Positions 33,080 to 41,042 of a DNA stretch of 64,000 bases are shown here, piece by piece. The position numbers and the translations under genes are program-made. The notes under the pieces were generated by a model. That model was given only the letters and a program-made list of their open reading frames with translations. It was not told the DNA's origin and searched no databases. The DNA is from Marinobacter aromaticivorans. GTDB lineage: Bacteria > Pseudomonadota > Gammaproteobacteria > Pseudomonadales > Oleiphilaceae. The stretch covers positions 558,001 to 622,000 of the forward strand of contig NZ_NIHD01000001.1 in NCBI RefSeq assembly GCF_002806975.1, read 5' to 3'. The number at the start of each line of letters is the position of its first letter. Position 1 is the stretch's first letter.

Positions 33080-34060
33080 TCATTTATCTTCGGGTTCGAT
33101 CAGCTTCATGAACTTCATTCTTTGCGAGATCAGATTCAGGTACCGGGTCTTCATCTCATCGGGCATGAAGGAAGCGCGAATGGTATCCGGAGCGTGGCTT
33201 TCTATCTGTTTTAATAGCTGGATGATCCGTTTCCTGACGGCCGGTTCAAGAAGGCCGGCTTTCTTACCGAGTTCAACAAAATCAGAGCCGGCATAATAGC
33301 CGTTGCCCATTTCATGGTAATACTGCGGTTCTCCTTCTTTGAGAAAAGGTAAAGCCATGGGGTTCTCGGCTTGGGAGCTATAAAGCGATGACGCAAGAAC
33401 GTCGTAACAGGGTGTTAGTCGGAACATAGGTTCATGGTAGAAACTGATATTTTTCAGGTGGTGGTCGTCATTGCCAACAACATAGCTGAAAACAAGTCGA
33501 AGCAGCAGTTCCATGGCTACAGCCATACCCGCATGTTCTATGATCAGTTCCATAACCTCTTGGTAGCTGGCGGATGTGTACTTTCGTGATGATTCGGTAT
33601 TGGCAATCCCAAGGGCTTGCATTGCATCTTCCTGATGGAGCCTGGAGCCATCGGTGAAATTACGGTCGTAACGTCTGATCAGGAAAACCAAGTGGTCGTC
33701 CTGAAGTCTCAGGAGCCCACAAGGAGGGACCTCAAAACCAATCCGGTCCATTATTACCAGCGTTGCGTGTTCGTTCTCGGCAACATTCTGATATTCCTCT
33801 GGGGAGGGTTTCATGATGAACTGGCCACCACTGTCGACCAGTTTGAGTTTTTTATCCTCAATCGCCATCTGGCACTTCATTTGAACGCCACTGATTGAGA
33901 AGCCGTGAGTTTTTTTGGGTATAGCGGAGACGAGGTCCTTTCTGCTCTCAGGCAGGTTCAGGTCGAGGACTTTGCTGCCAAGCAGGTAGTCAAGGCACTT
34001 GCTGTGGTAGCCCATTTGGGTGAGCTTTGGTAATGGTTTAAGGCAAATCAAGCAATTCAA
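33080..34060 (-). CDS. hipT: HipT kinase of a tripartite HipBST toxin-antitoxin system
   Basis: A 326-residue HipA-like kinase core lacking the usual N-terminal couple domain, which is encoded separately upstream. It starts with a small cysteine region (MNCLICLKPLPK, SKCLDYLLG). The glycine-rich loop is GFSISGVQMK with the SIS serines that are autophosphorylation sites in the characterised HipT. The ATP-site lysine is in QFIMKPSPEE, the catalytic loop is YVVGNDDHHLKNISF, and CYDVLASS supplies the metal ligand. E. coli HipT phosphorylates tryptophanyl-tRNA synthetase. The start overlaps hipS by 23 bp. The three-gene order B-S-T and the split kinase fit HipBST rather than a broken hipA. Confidence 0.87.
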   Translation of the reverse strand: MNCLICLKPLPKLTQMGYHSKCLDYLLGSKVLDLNLPESRKDLVSAIPKKTHGFSISGVQMKCQMAIEDKKLKLVDSGGQFIMKPSPEEYQNVAENEHATLVIMDRIGFEVPPCGLLRLQDDHLVFLIRRYDRNFTDGSRLHQEDAMQALGIANTESSRKYTSASYQEVMELIIEHAGMAVAMELLLRLVFSYVVGNDDHHLKNISFYHEPMFRLTPCYDVLASSLYSSQAENPMALPFLKEGEPQYYHEMGNGYYAGSDFVELGKKAGLLEPAVRKRIIQLLKQIESHAPDTIRASFMPDEMKTRYLNLISQRMKFMKLIEPEDK

Positions 34061-34370
34061 TGGTTATGGCTCCCGGCAAATCCTCTCCGTTGGACACGAG
34101 TAAGGCAAAATCATCATCAGGGTCAATGCGTTGTTCGCGTGCCTGGACTCGTTTCAGCCAGCCCTCACTGACAAGACCGCTAAAATAGGGCGGCAGACCC
34201 TCGTATTCATAGGCTTCTTTTCGTAGGGGGAGGCTCTTGCTCAATGCCGGTTGCCCGAGTGTTAAATAATTTTTGTCGTATTGGAACCAAACCGTTACTC
34301 CTTTTCGTTCCAATATGCCAGCAACCGTGCCGTTCATGCGTACCAGAGCCTTCATTTGAGCTCGATCCAC
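34038..34370 (-). CDS. hipS: HipS, small HipA-N-domain protein of HipBST
   Basis: A 110-residue protein equal to the N-terminal subdomain of HipA. VRMNGTVAGILERKG opens it, followed by LTLGQPALSKSLPLRKEAYEY, LPPYFSGLVSEGWLKR and a C-terminal SNGEDLPGAITIEL. In the studied HipBST system HipS, not HipB, neutralises the kinase. It overlaps hipB by 19 bp at its start and hipT by 23 bp at its end, so the three are one tightly coupled operon. Confidence is high because both halves of the split kinase are complete and in frame. Confidence 0.87.
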   Translation of the reverse strand: MDRAQMKALVRMNGTVAGILERKGVTVWFQYDKNYLTLGQPALSKSLPLRKEAYEYEGLPPYFSGLVSEGWLKRVQAREQRIDPDDDFALLVSNGEDLPGAITIELLDLP

Positions 34371-34651
34371 AGCCTGAAGTTGAGTACCTTGCCAACGACT
34401 TGCAGCGTCTGAATGGTAGGGTTTGCGTTTCCGATCTCCATTGCGCGGTATGTGTTGGGCGACAAACCGGCAAGATCGCTCACCTCCTGGGCGCTGAGAC
34501 GGAGGGTTTCGCGGCGGTTCTTCAGAACAGGCGCAAGCTCTGAAAGCGGGCGCAGGTCCGGTTCTTCGGAAGACTCAATTCGCTCGGCCAGTGATTGCAG
34601 ATTCCGGATCTCTTGTTGAACGGCAGCCAGTAATCCCTGTTTTGTTTTCAT
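34352..34651 (-). CDS. hipB: HipB-like XRE regulator of the HipBST operon
   Basis: A 99-residue protein with an N-terminal coiled segment (AVQQEIRNLQSLAERIESSE). An XRE helix-turn-helix follows in the C-terminal half (RRETLRLSAQEVSDLAGLSP then TYRAMEIGNANPTIQTLQVV). It probably represses the operon and augments HipS. On the minus strand TTGACT followed 17 bp later by CATTAT (about 34710-34740) could be its promoter. It shares no close similarity with HipB at 31836 apart from the fold, so the two modules are likely independent acquisitions rather than a recent duplication. Confidence 0.85.
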   Translation of the reverse strand: MKTKQGLLAAVQQEIRNLQSLAERIESSEEPDLRPLSELAPVLKNRRETLRLSAQEVSDLAGLSPNTYRAMEIGNANPTIQTLQVVGKVLNFRLWIELK

Positions 34652-34782
34652 CTGTTGCTTCGGCCTTCAATTTAATGCGTAAACGTCGACTGCGTCTTAA
34701 CTTCTATTACTATAATGGTTGGCAGGGATGGCCAAGTCAATTTAATTTTTATTTTTGTCGATATCGGGTTATGTGCTCATTA

Positions 34783-34810
34783 AAATGCAGTGCGGCGTTT
34801 GCACTGCTTT
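34783..34810 (-). terminator. Terminator of the mscS-type gene
   Basis: GCAGTGC (34787-34793) and GCACTGC (34801-34807) form a perfect 7-bp stem with a 7-nt loop. On the minus strand it is flanked by AAA before and ATTTTAAT after. It starts about 20 bp past the stop codon of the leftward channel gene. Confidence 0.65.
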
Positions 34811-34829
34811 GATAAACCCCGGTTGCGCC

Positions 34830-37037
34830 TCAGGCCTCACCCGGCGCCCGCTTCTCGATATACGGTGAGCGCGCGCCACCTTCCCCTTCCATCTGCACGC
34901 TGATCCTTGGCGCAGCAATATCTATGTAGCGCTCTTCCGTTCTCCGCTTGAGCAGCAGGTTGAAGGCCCGGGAAACGTCCCACTGGTACTCCGGCTTGGT
35001 GCGCATTCGCATCCGCAGCACCGGGCAGCCGTCTTCGAAGGCATGAATGCCCTGCATCTCCAGGGGGGACCAGATCAGCCAGCGCATGTCCGGCAGGGTG
35101 CGCAGTTCCTCGGCAGTTTCGTTCATCAGCAGAATGGCATCATCAATGGGCAATTCCCGGGGGATGCGGATCTTGATGAGGGCGATACCGAACTGGCGGG
35201 ACATGTTGTGAATGGAGCTGATCTTGCTGAAGGTGATGTGGTGAACAATGCCTTCCAGATCCCGTAGCCGGACCGTGCGCAGGTTAAAACCCTCCACCGT
35301 GCCCATAAAGCCGTTGATTTCCACAAAATCGCCCACTGACATGGAGTCCTCAACCACAATAAACAGGCCGGTAATCAGATCCTGAACCAGTGTTTGCGCC
35401 CCGAAACCCACGGCCAGGCCGATGATACCGGCACCGGCCAGCAGCGGGGTTACATCAACACCCAGGGTGGAAAGCCCCACCAGGGTTGCGACAACCAGAA
35501 TGATAATGAGCAGGGTATTGCGGGCAATGGGCAGAATGGTCTGGGCCCGCGCCGGGTTGATCCTTTTTTTGCGATCCCCGCCGCGCATGGCCCGTTCCAG
35601 CAGTTCGTCCACAAATATCCAGGTCAACTTGGCAATCAGTGCGGTCAGAAGCAGGCCCACCAGTATGTCGGCCAGGCCTGCGCTTATCGCGGGTGATTCA
35701 CCAAGGCCGAACAGGGAAAAGCCCCATATCTGCAGGATCAACTCGAAAAATACCAGCCAGGCCGCGGTTTGAATCAGCCGGTACCCAAGCTGCACAAACC
35801 GGCGGCTGAACTCGCTCAGGGCCTGATGCTTGGGCCGGTTCTCCTGAATGCCGATCAGCCCCTGAATGGCCAGGGTCAGGGCGAGCAGCAGCGCGCAGAT
35901 CATGGCCTTGCCGAGCGCTGCGTCGGCTTCACTGCCATTCACAAAAACCGCAAAAACCGACGCGCTGATGGCCAGCAGCATGGGTATGTGCCAGAGCCGG
36001 GCCAGCAGTGTAATAACTTCACGCCCGACGCCCTGGTCCTTGCGCTGGCGATAGGGCCGGTTACGGATCAGATGGGTTACCGGGCGCCGGTTGCGCAGAA
36101 TAAGGAAGAAGCTCAGAAGTGCCGCAACTATGCTGAAAATGAGCGCCAGTGCGCTGGCCAGCTCTGGCCCCAGTTGCTCCGTAAGCTCTGGCGTGCCAAG
36201 GGCATCTTCGAGCGCGAAAAGTACACCGATAACAAACAGTGGCCTCAGCATCCGCCGGCGCAGAATCACCACCGCTGCCTGGCGGTGGCCGCTGGAGAAA
36301 ACGGAGATCAGCACATCGAACAGGGATGTCAGCACCCGGGCGCCGAGGGCCGCATAAGCCAGAATCAGCACGGTGGTCTGGCCGGCCTCCGACATACCGA
36401 ATGTGGGTAGCCCGGCCAGCAGGGCAGTGAAGGTGAGTAACCAGGGCAGAATTCGCCGCACAAAGTGGGCTATCAGCATCCACGGCCTGGGTTGCCGGGG
36501 CATTTGCAGTGGCCAGCCGCGCCATACAAAAAACAGGCTGGCCAGGCGCGAGAGCCCGTAAAGCGCCGCCAGCCAGGCCACAAGCCCGACGGCGGTTTCG
36601 GCCATAACCCGGAATGAGGCGCTGGTGAGCAGCTTTTTCGCGGCGCTGTAGGCGTTGTGAAAATTGGTTTTCCACTTGCCCAGCGGCGTTTCGTCGCTGC
36701 TCTGCGGGTTGGTAGCCTCGTCAAAAAAAACCGCAAGGGCGCCCAGCAGCCCGCCGTTCCCTCCGGGGGCGCTTTTTGCAGATTCTGCAGCCTCGGCCTG
36801 CAGCCCTTGCTGAATGGCCTTGAGTTGTTCAACCAGGGCTTCCCGGCTCTCGTCGTCTTGCAGGGCCTGAATGGTTACCTCAAGCGATGCCTGCAGCTCT
36901 TCCGGTGAGGCGGTTTCCTCCTGCTCCGGTTGCCCGGAAAGCCCGGGAATGCCGGGCAGGGTGAAGGGCTGCGCCTGGGCAGTGCCAAGGGTAGCAAAAA
37001 GCAGGAAAAGGCCGCAGAAGAGTGCAATAAACTTCAA
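34830..37037 (-). CDS. MscS-family mechanosensitive channel, large type
   Basis: A 735-residue membrane protein. The signal peptide is LKFIALFCGLFLLFATLGTA followed by QAQPF. A periplasmic helical region (about residues 25-150) precedes roughly ten membrane helices. The C-terminal MscS domain has pore helix LLAGAGIIGLAVGFGAQTLV and QDLITGLFIVVEDSMSVGDF. Such channels release solutes on hypo-osmotic shock. The TTG at 37037 is chosen because it overlaps the stop of the upstream gene (TTGA), follows AGAGGTAG at good spacing and puts the signal peptide first. A longer frame to 37181 would run inside the neighbour. It is co-transcribed with the beta-CASP gene. Confidence 0.87.
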   Translation of the reverse strand: MKFIALFCGLFLLFATLGTAQAQPFTLPGIPGLSGQPEQEETASPEELQASLEVTIQALQDDESREALVEQLKAIQQGLQAEAAESAKSAPGGNGGLLGALAVFFDEATNPQSSDETPLGKWKTNFHNAYSAAKKLLTSASFRVMAETAVGLVAWLAALYGLSRLASLFFVWRGWPLQMPRQPRPWMLIAHFVRRILPWLLTFTALLAGLPTFGMSEAGQTTVLILAYAALGARVLTSLFDVLISVFSSGHRQAAVVILRRRMLRPLFVIGVLFALEDALGTPELTEQLGPELASALALIFSIVAALLSFFLILRNRRPVTHLIRNRPYRQRKDQGVGREVITLLARLWHIPMLLAISASVFAVFVNGSEADAALGKAMICALLLALTLAIQGLIGIQENRPKHQALSEFSRRFVQLGYRLIQTAAWLVFFELILQIWGFSLFGLGESPAISAGLADILVGLLLTALIAKLTWIFVDELLERAMRGGDRKKRINPARAQTILPIARNTLLIIILVVATLVGLSTLGVDVTPLLAGAGIIGLAVGFGAQTLVQDLITGLFIVVEDSMSVGDFVEINGFMGTVEGFNLRTVRLRDLEGIVHHITFSKISSIHNMSRQFGIALIKIRIPRELPIDDAILLMNETAEELRTLPDMRWLIWSPLEMQGIHAFEDGCPVLRMRMRTKPEYQWDVSRAFNLLLKRRTEERYIDIAAPRISVQMEGEGGARSPYIEKRAPGEA

Positions 37038-38395
37038 ATTTCTACCTCTTCGAACAAATCCGGCACCTCCGCATCCCATCCAAATTTCTCGCTGATTCGC
37101 TTGCGCATAATGTCGCTGGCCAGCATTTCGCCGTGGGTAACGTACACCTTCTCCGGTTCCAGTGTTCCCTGCTCCAGCCATTGCAGAATCTCATTATAGT
37201 CGCCGTGGGCGGAGAGGGAGCCCATGTTGTGGATGTCAGCCTTCACCGGCCAGTACTCCCCGTGTATTTTTACGGATTCCACACCGGCCACCAGCCGGTC
37301 GCCACGGGTTCCCGGCGCCTGAAAACCGGCAAACACCACGCTGTTCCTGTGATTGGGCAACAGGGTTTTCAGGTGGTGGAGCACGCGCCCGCCGCTTGCC
37401 ATGCCGCTGGCGGAGACAATGATGCAAGGATAGCGCACGGAATCCAGTTTGATGGAATCGTCCACGGTGCGAACAAATTCGGTGTGGCTGTCGATTGTCT
37501 CGCACTGGCTGGCGCTGAGCTTGTGCTCTTTATGGTGCTTGCAGAAAATCTCCGTGGCCTTGATGGCCATGGGGCTGTTGAGAAACACCGGCAGCCTGGG
37601 AATGTGTTTCTCTTTCATGATCTTGTGAATCACATAAAGCAGCATCTGGGCCCGGCCAACGGCGAAAGCCGGTATCAGCACTATACCGCCCCGGCTTGCA
37701 GTGCGGTTGATGATCTCCGCCAGTTCAATTTCCGGGTCGGTGCTCTCGTGCAGTCTGTCGCCATAGGTGGATTCACACACCAGCACATTGGCTTTGCGGA
37801 TGGGCTCCGGTGGGCGCATTATCGGGTCGTTCTGCCGGCCCACATCGCCGCTGAAGACCACCGTGCGGTCATGGGCCTTATGGTGAACATGCACGCAGGC
37901 AGAGCCCAGAATATGCCCGGCGGGGGTAAAGGTGACTTCAAAGCCTTTTACCGGCTCGAAGGTTTCGTGGTAATGCAGGGATTCAAAGTGCTTCAGGGCC
38001 TCCCAGGCATCCTTCTCGGTAAACAGCGGCTCCGGGTGTTCGTGCCTGGAGAATTTCTTGCGGAAGGCGTATTTGGCGTCCTCTTCCTGCAGATAACCTG
38101 CATCCGGAAGCAACACCTTGCACAAATCGTGAGTTCCCTGGGTGCAGTAGATCTTGCCCTTGAAACCGTTTTTCACCAGCGCGGGCAGGTAGCCTGTGTG
38201 GTCTATGTGAGCGTGTGTAAGAACCACGGCATCTATGGTGCCCGGGTCGACAGGGAACCTGGCCCAGTTCCGTCTGCGCAGGGTTTTCACACCCTGGTAC
38301 ATGCCGCAATCGATCAATACACGGTGGTTGTCGTCTGATAACAGGTAACGCGAACCGGTTACCGTGCCGGTACCACCAAGGAAGCGAAGTTTCAT
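37034..38395 (-). CDS. Beta-CASP metallo-beta-lactamase nuclease-like protein (1)
   Basis: A 453-residue metallo-beta-lactamase-fold protein with beta-CASP and RMMBL parts, a family of RNA-processing nucleases. Motif 2 is LTHAHIDHTGYLP, and the further metal ligands are in FTPAGHILGSACV and FSGDVGRQND. The beta-CASP region includes VLVCESTYGDRLH, GGIVLIPAFAVGRAQMLLYV and CIIVSASGMASGGRVLHHL, and the last ligand is in GSLSAHGDYNEIL. The RNA target in proteobacteria is not established. It is divergent from cysQ with 150 bp between. A second family member lies at 60008, at the far end of the polysaccharide locus. Confidence 0.9.
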   Translation of the reverse strand: MKLRFLGGTGTVTGSRYLLSDDNHRVLIDCGMYQGVKTLRRRNWARFPVDPGTIDAVVLTHAHIDHTGYLPALVKNGFKGKIYCTQGTHDLCKVLLPDAGYLQEEDAKYAFRKKFSRHEHPEPLFTEKDAWEALKHFESLHYHETFEPVKGFEVTFTPAGHILGSACVHVHHKAHDRTVVFSGDVGRQNDPIMRPPEPIRKANVLVCESTYGDRLHESTDPEIELAEIINRTASRGGIVLIPAFAVGRAQMLLYVIHKIMKEKHIPRLPVFLNSPMAIKATEIFCKHHKEHKLSASQCETIDSHTEFVRTVDDSIKLDSVRYPCIIVSASGMASGGRVLHHLKTLLPNHRNSVVFAGFQAPGTRGDRLVAGVESVKIHGEYWPVKADIHNMGSLSAHGDYNEILQWLEQGTLEPEKVYVTHGEMLASDIMRKRISEKFGWDAEVPDLFEEVEI

Positions 38396-38545
38396 AGCAA
38401 AAGACCTTCTGGCTGGTCAGATTGGAAAATACCCGAAATGAATCCTGCCAGATTGCCTGAAAGCGCCCCTACAAAAAAGCCTGAATACGGATAGGGGCCA
38501 ATATTTGATACCATAGCCGCACCCCAGACAAGCAGGACGCAGGCA

Positions 38546-39313
38546 ATGTATTACAGCTCCATACTCCCGAAAGTTATCAAAGTGGCGGATGAAGCCAGTG
38601 AAAAGGTGCTTCACATTTACCAGTCCGATTTCAAGGTGAGTTACAAGGAAGACGAATCGCCCATCACCGCTGCCGATGTGGCCAGCCACGAGATTATTGT
38701 AAAGGGCCTGCGAAACATAAGCCCCGATATACCTATCCTCTCGGAGGAGGGAGCGCAGGCACCCTGGGAGGAGCGTAAGCACTGGCGCCGGTTTTGGCTG
38801 ATTGACCCTATAGACGGCACCCGGGATTTCACCCAGCGCACCGGTGAATTCACCGTGAACATCGCCATGATTGAAGACGGCGTGCCCGTTATGGGCGTTG
38901 TTACCGCCCCTGCGTTAAAAGAAGCCTTCTGGGGAATAAAAGGTGAGGGCGCCCACAAGCGCGACCGCACCGGGCAGGTGCACCGCATTCGTGTGGCGGA
39001 GCCAAAGGCAACCAGGCGCGTGGTTGCCAGCAAAAACCATATGAACGATGAAACCCGCAACTTCATCCGGGCCCTCGGCCCCCACAGAACAGTCCAGGCG
39101 GGCAGCTCCCTCAAATTCTGCCGCATCGCCGAAGGCCACGCCGACCTCTACCCCCGAATGGGACCCACCAGCGAGTGGGATACAGGGGCCGCCCATGCCG
39201 TGCTGCTTGCGGCTGGCGGTAATGTGTACACACTGGATGGCGAACCCCTGCAATACGGCAAAGAGGATGTGCTAAATCCATATTTCATTGCTGTCGGAAA
39301 TTGGTATTTTTGA
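38546..39313 (+). CDS. cysQ: 3'(2'),5'-bisphosphate nucleotidase CysQ
   Basis: A 255-residue inositol-monophosphatase-fold enzyme that removes the 3' phosphate of PAP, a by-product of sulfate assimilation. The metal and phosphate motifs are DESPITAADVASHE, LSEEG, WLIDPIDGTRDFTQRTGEFT (the signature DPIDGT) and GPTSEWDTGAAHAVLLAAGG. Length matches E. coli CysQ. rfaH follows after 45 bp in the same direction, so the two may share a transcript. Confidence 0.94.
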   Translation: MYYSSILPKVIKVADEASEKVLHIYQSDFKVSYKEDESPITAADVASHEIIVKGLRNISPDIPILSEEGAQAPWEERKHWRRFWLIDPIDGTRDFTQRTGEFTVNIAMIEDGVPVMGVVTAPALKEAFWGIKGEGAHKRDRTGQVHRIRVAEPKATRRVVASKNHMNDETRNFIRALGPHRTVQAGSSLKFCRIAEGHADLYPRMGPTSEWDTGAAHAVLLAAGGNVYTLDGEPLQYGKEDVLNPYFIAVGNWYF

Positions 39314-39358
39314 GCGCTTGGCGTTTCAGGGCTCATCATTAACCAGCACCGGATTCCT

Positions 39359-39838
39359 ATGACTTGGTACGCACTCCAACACAAACCCGCCCAGGGCGAC
39401 CGGGCACTGGCACACCTGCAGAATCAGGACATCACCTGTTTCTACCCGAAAATCCGGGTAGAAAAAATCAAGGCCGGAAAACGCACCAAAAAGCTCGAGC
39501 CGCTGTTTCCCGGCTACCTGTTCATCAACCTGGAGCAAACCGACCCCAGCTGGGCAAAACTGCGCTCAACCCGCGGTGTGCTGCGAGTGGTCAGCTTCGC
39601 CAACAAACCGGCAGCCATTGCCGATGAGGTTATCCAGCACATCAAGGACAGCCTTGATACCGTTACCCGACAGGGCGGGCTCAAGCCCGGCGAAGCGGTT
39701 CAGCTGAGTGAGGGGCCGTTTGAAGGGATTAACGCGGTTTTTCAGGCTTATGATGGGCAGGAGCGGGCGATTGTGTTGATTCATTTTATGCAGAAGGAGC
39801 AGAGGGTTAAGGTGCCGGTGGGGGCGCTTGGGAGATGA
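39359..39838 (+). CDS. rfaH: RfaH transcription antitermination factor
   Basis: A 159-residue NusG paralogue. RfaH is recruited to RNA polymerase at ops sites and suppresses pausing and Rho termination in long surface-polysaccharide operons. The NGN domain starts MTWYALQHKPAQGDRALAHL and contains CFYPKIRVEKIK and LFPGYLFINLE, the last a NusG/RfaH hallmark. The C-terminal KOW domain begins PGEAVQLSEGPFEGINAVFQ and ends KVPVGALGR. It lies directly upstream of a 20-kb polysaccharide locus with an exact ops sequence at 41031, so that locus is the likely target. Distinction from NusG is based on length, on sequence details and on this context. Confidence 0.92.
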   Translation: MTWYALQHKPAQGDRALAHLQNQDITCFYPKIRVEKIKAGKRTKKLEPLFPGYLFINLEQTDPSWAKLRSTRGVLRVVSFANKPAAIADEVIQHIKDSLDTVTRQGGLKPGEAVQLSEGPFEGINAVFQAYDGQERAIVLIHFMQKEQRVKVPVGALGR

Positions 39839-40005
39839 TGAGGGAATCGAAGCGCTTGCCGCGCCCCCTCTCCTGTGCAACCGGAACATCGGTAACTGCA
39901 AAAGCAGACCATAGCCTGTAAACTAGAACCCCAAACTAATCACTACCGGAATCCGCCGCCATAACAAACGCGATTCCCGACCCAACTTTTTCGGACAAAC
40001 AGCGA

Positions 40006-40788
40006 ATGGATCACAGGCAACCCCCCCTCCCTGATAGCCAGAGGCCAGAGTATTCCGATGAAATCAATCTGGTAGATCTTGTCGCTACCTTCATCCGCAG
40101 GCGCATGGTTTTTTACGTGGTTTTTGCGTTTGTAACTCTCGCCGGCCTGGCCTATGCCCTGCTGGCGGAGGCAGAGTACGAATATGTCAGCCTTATCCAG
40201 ATAGCCCAGAAAGATAACGGATCATATTTTCAGTCGCCCGAAACAACCGTCGCGACACTGGAAAACCGCTGGTTGCCCGAGGTAAAAACCGCTTACTACG
40301 CTAACCACGATAAAAACTTACCTTTTGAGGTGTCGTTCAGTAACCCCGAAAGCACCGGCCTCATTCGTTTCACGACCAGCGCACCGGATGAGGCAAACGA
40401 GGATGTTAGTGCCGCGCACAGTGCATTAATCAAAGGCGTCAAAGATCATCAGGGTGCACTTGTTGAAAGTGAAAAGTTGAGCCTTGAGCGCCAGATAAAA
40501 TCTCTGGAAGACGTTCTTGAAACACTCAAGGGAAAGGACGCGGGCGAGGCTATCGCCAGTGCCATAGAAAGGCGCTCAAACCTTGAAGGCAAGCTGGAAC
40601 GCTTGCAAAACCTTGAGGTGCTTGTTACCAGCCGTCAAAGTGCGCATAAAATCGCCCCAAAGCGTGTTCTGATTGTTGTGCTGGCAATAATGCTCGGCGG
40701 GATGCTGGGTGTTTTTTTGGCCTTCATGAGTGAATTCGCAGCGTCTGTTAAAAGCCACATAGCCAATGAGGCCGAAGAGCAGGGTTGA
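40006..40788 (+). CDS. Wzz/PCP-family chain-length determinant (1)
   Basis: A 260-residue polysaccharide co-polymerase. There are two membrane helices, RMVFYVVFAFVTLAGLAYAL (about residues 33-52) and VLIVVLAIMLGGMLGVFLAF (about 223-242). They flank a periplasmic domain with a coiled stretch (SEKLSLERQIKSLEDVLETL). The N-terminal DEINLVDLVATFIRRR is the usual Wzz start, and the proline-containing segment before the second helix is short (HKIAPKRV). It should set chain length of the Wzy product at the inner membrane. It is the first gene of the locus, about 170 bp after rfaH. A second, different Wzz is at 45172. Confidence 0.85.
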   Translation: MDHRQPPLPDSQRPEYSDEINLVDLVATFIRRRMVFYVVFAFVTLAGLAYALLAEAEYEYVSLIQIAQKDNGSYFQSPETTVATLENRWLPEVKTAYYANHDKNLPFEVSFSNPESTGLIRFTTSAPDEANEDVSAAHSALIKGVKDHQGALVESEKLSLERQIKSLEDVLETLKGKDAGEAIASAIERRSNLEGKLERLQNLEVLVTSRQSAHKIAPKRVLIVVLAIMLGGMLGVFLAFMSEFAASVKSHIANEAEEQG

Positions 40789-40990
40789 ATTGGATGTAAC
40801 TCTGATCTTTTGACAAGCTTTAACGCTAATGCCTGGGCCAGGAAGACCTGTCAGACTTTTTGTCACTTGCTTGTCTCATACGATGGCGTAAAATCGCGAC
40901 GCTTCAGACACGGAACATCCACACGTTAACAGGGATGCAGTTGGGAGCGTGCTTTCCCCTTTCTGGATTTCATCCCTGTTGTTGCTGGCA

Positions 40991-41042
40991 ATTTATTTAT
41001 GACCTTGAAACACTGGGCACTGGTCGGTGGGGCGGTAGCGTG
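40991..41042 (+). promoter_or_regulatory. ops element (RfaH recruitment site) at the head of the wzi-like gene
   Basis: GGCGGTAGCGTG at 41031-41042 is an exact match to the 12-bp ops consensus bound by RfaH. It lies 32 bp inside the wzi-like coding region, where it encodes part of the signal peptide. A possible promoter upstream is CTTGCT-17 bp-TAAAAT in the 210-bp gap (40789-40998), with low confidence. An exact 12-mer on the right strand, 1.2 kb after rfaH and at the start of a polysaccharide export operon, is unlikely to be chance. Confidence 0.75.

Noticed and set aside
33080-34370. Reading hipS and hipT as a frameshifted, broken hipA
   Set aside because: Both parts have complete domains, sensible starts and short overlaps, and the order matches the known three-gene HipBST type. 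A decayed gene would not keep these.
37133-38338. 401-codon open frame on the plus strand
   Set aside because: It lies entirely antisense to the beta-CASP gene, which has all catalytic motifs, and its translation resembles no family.
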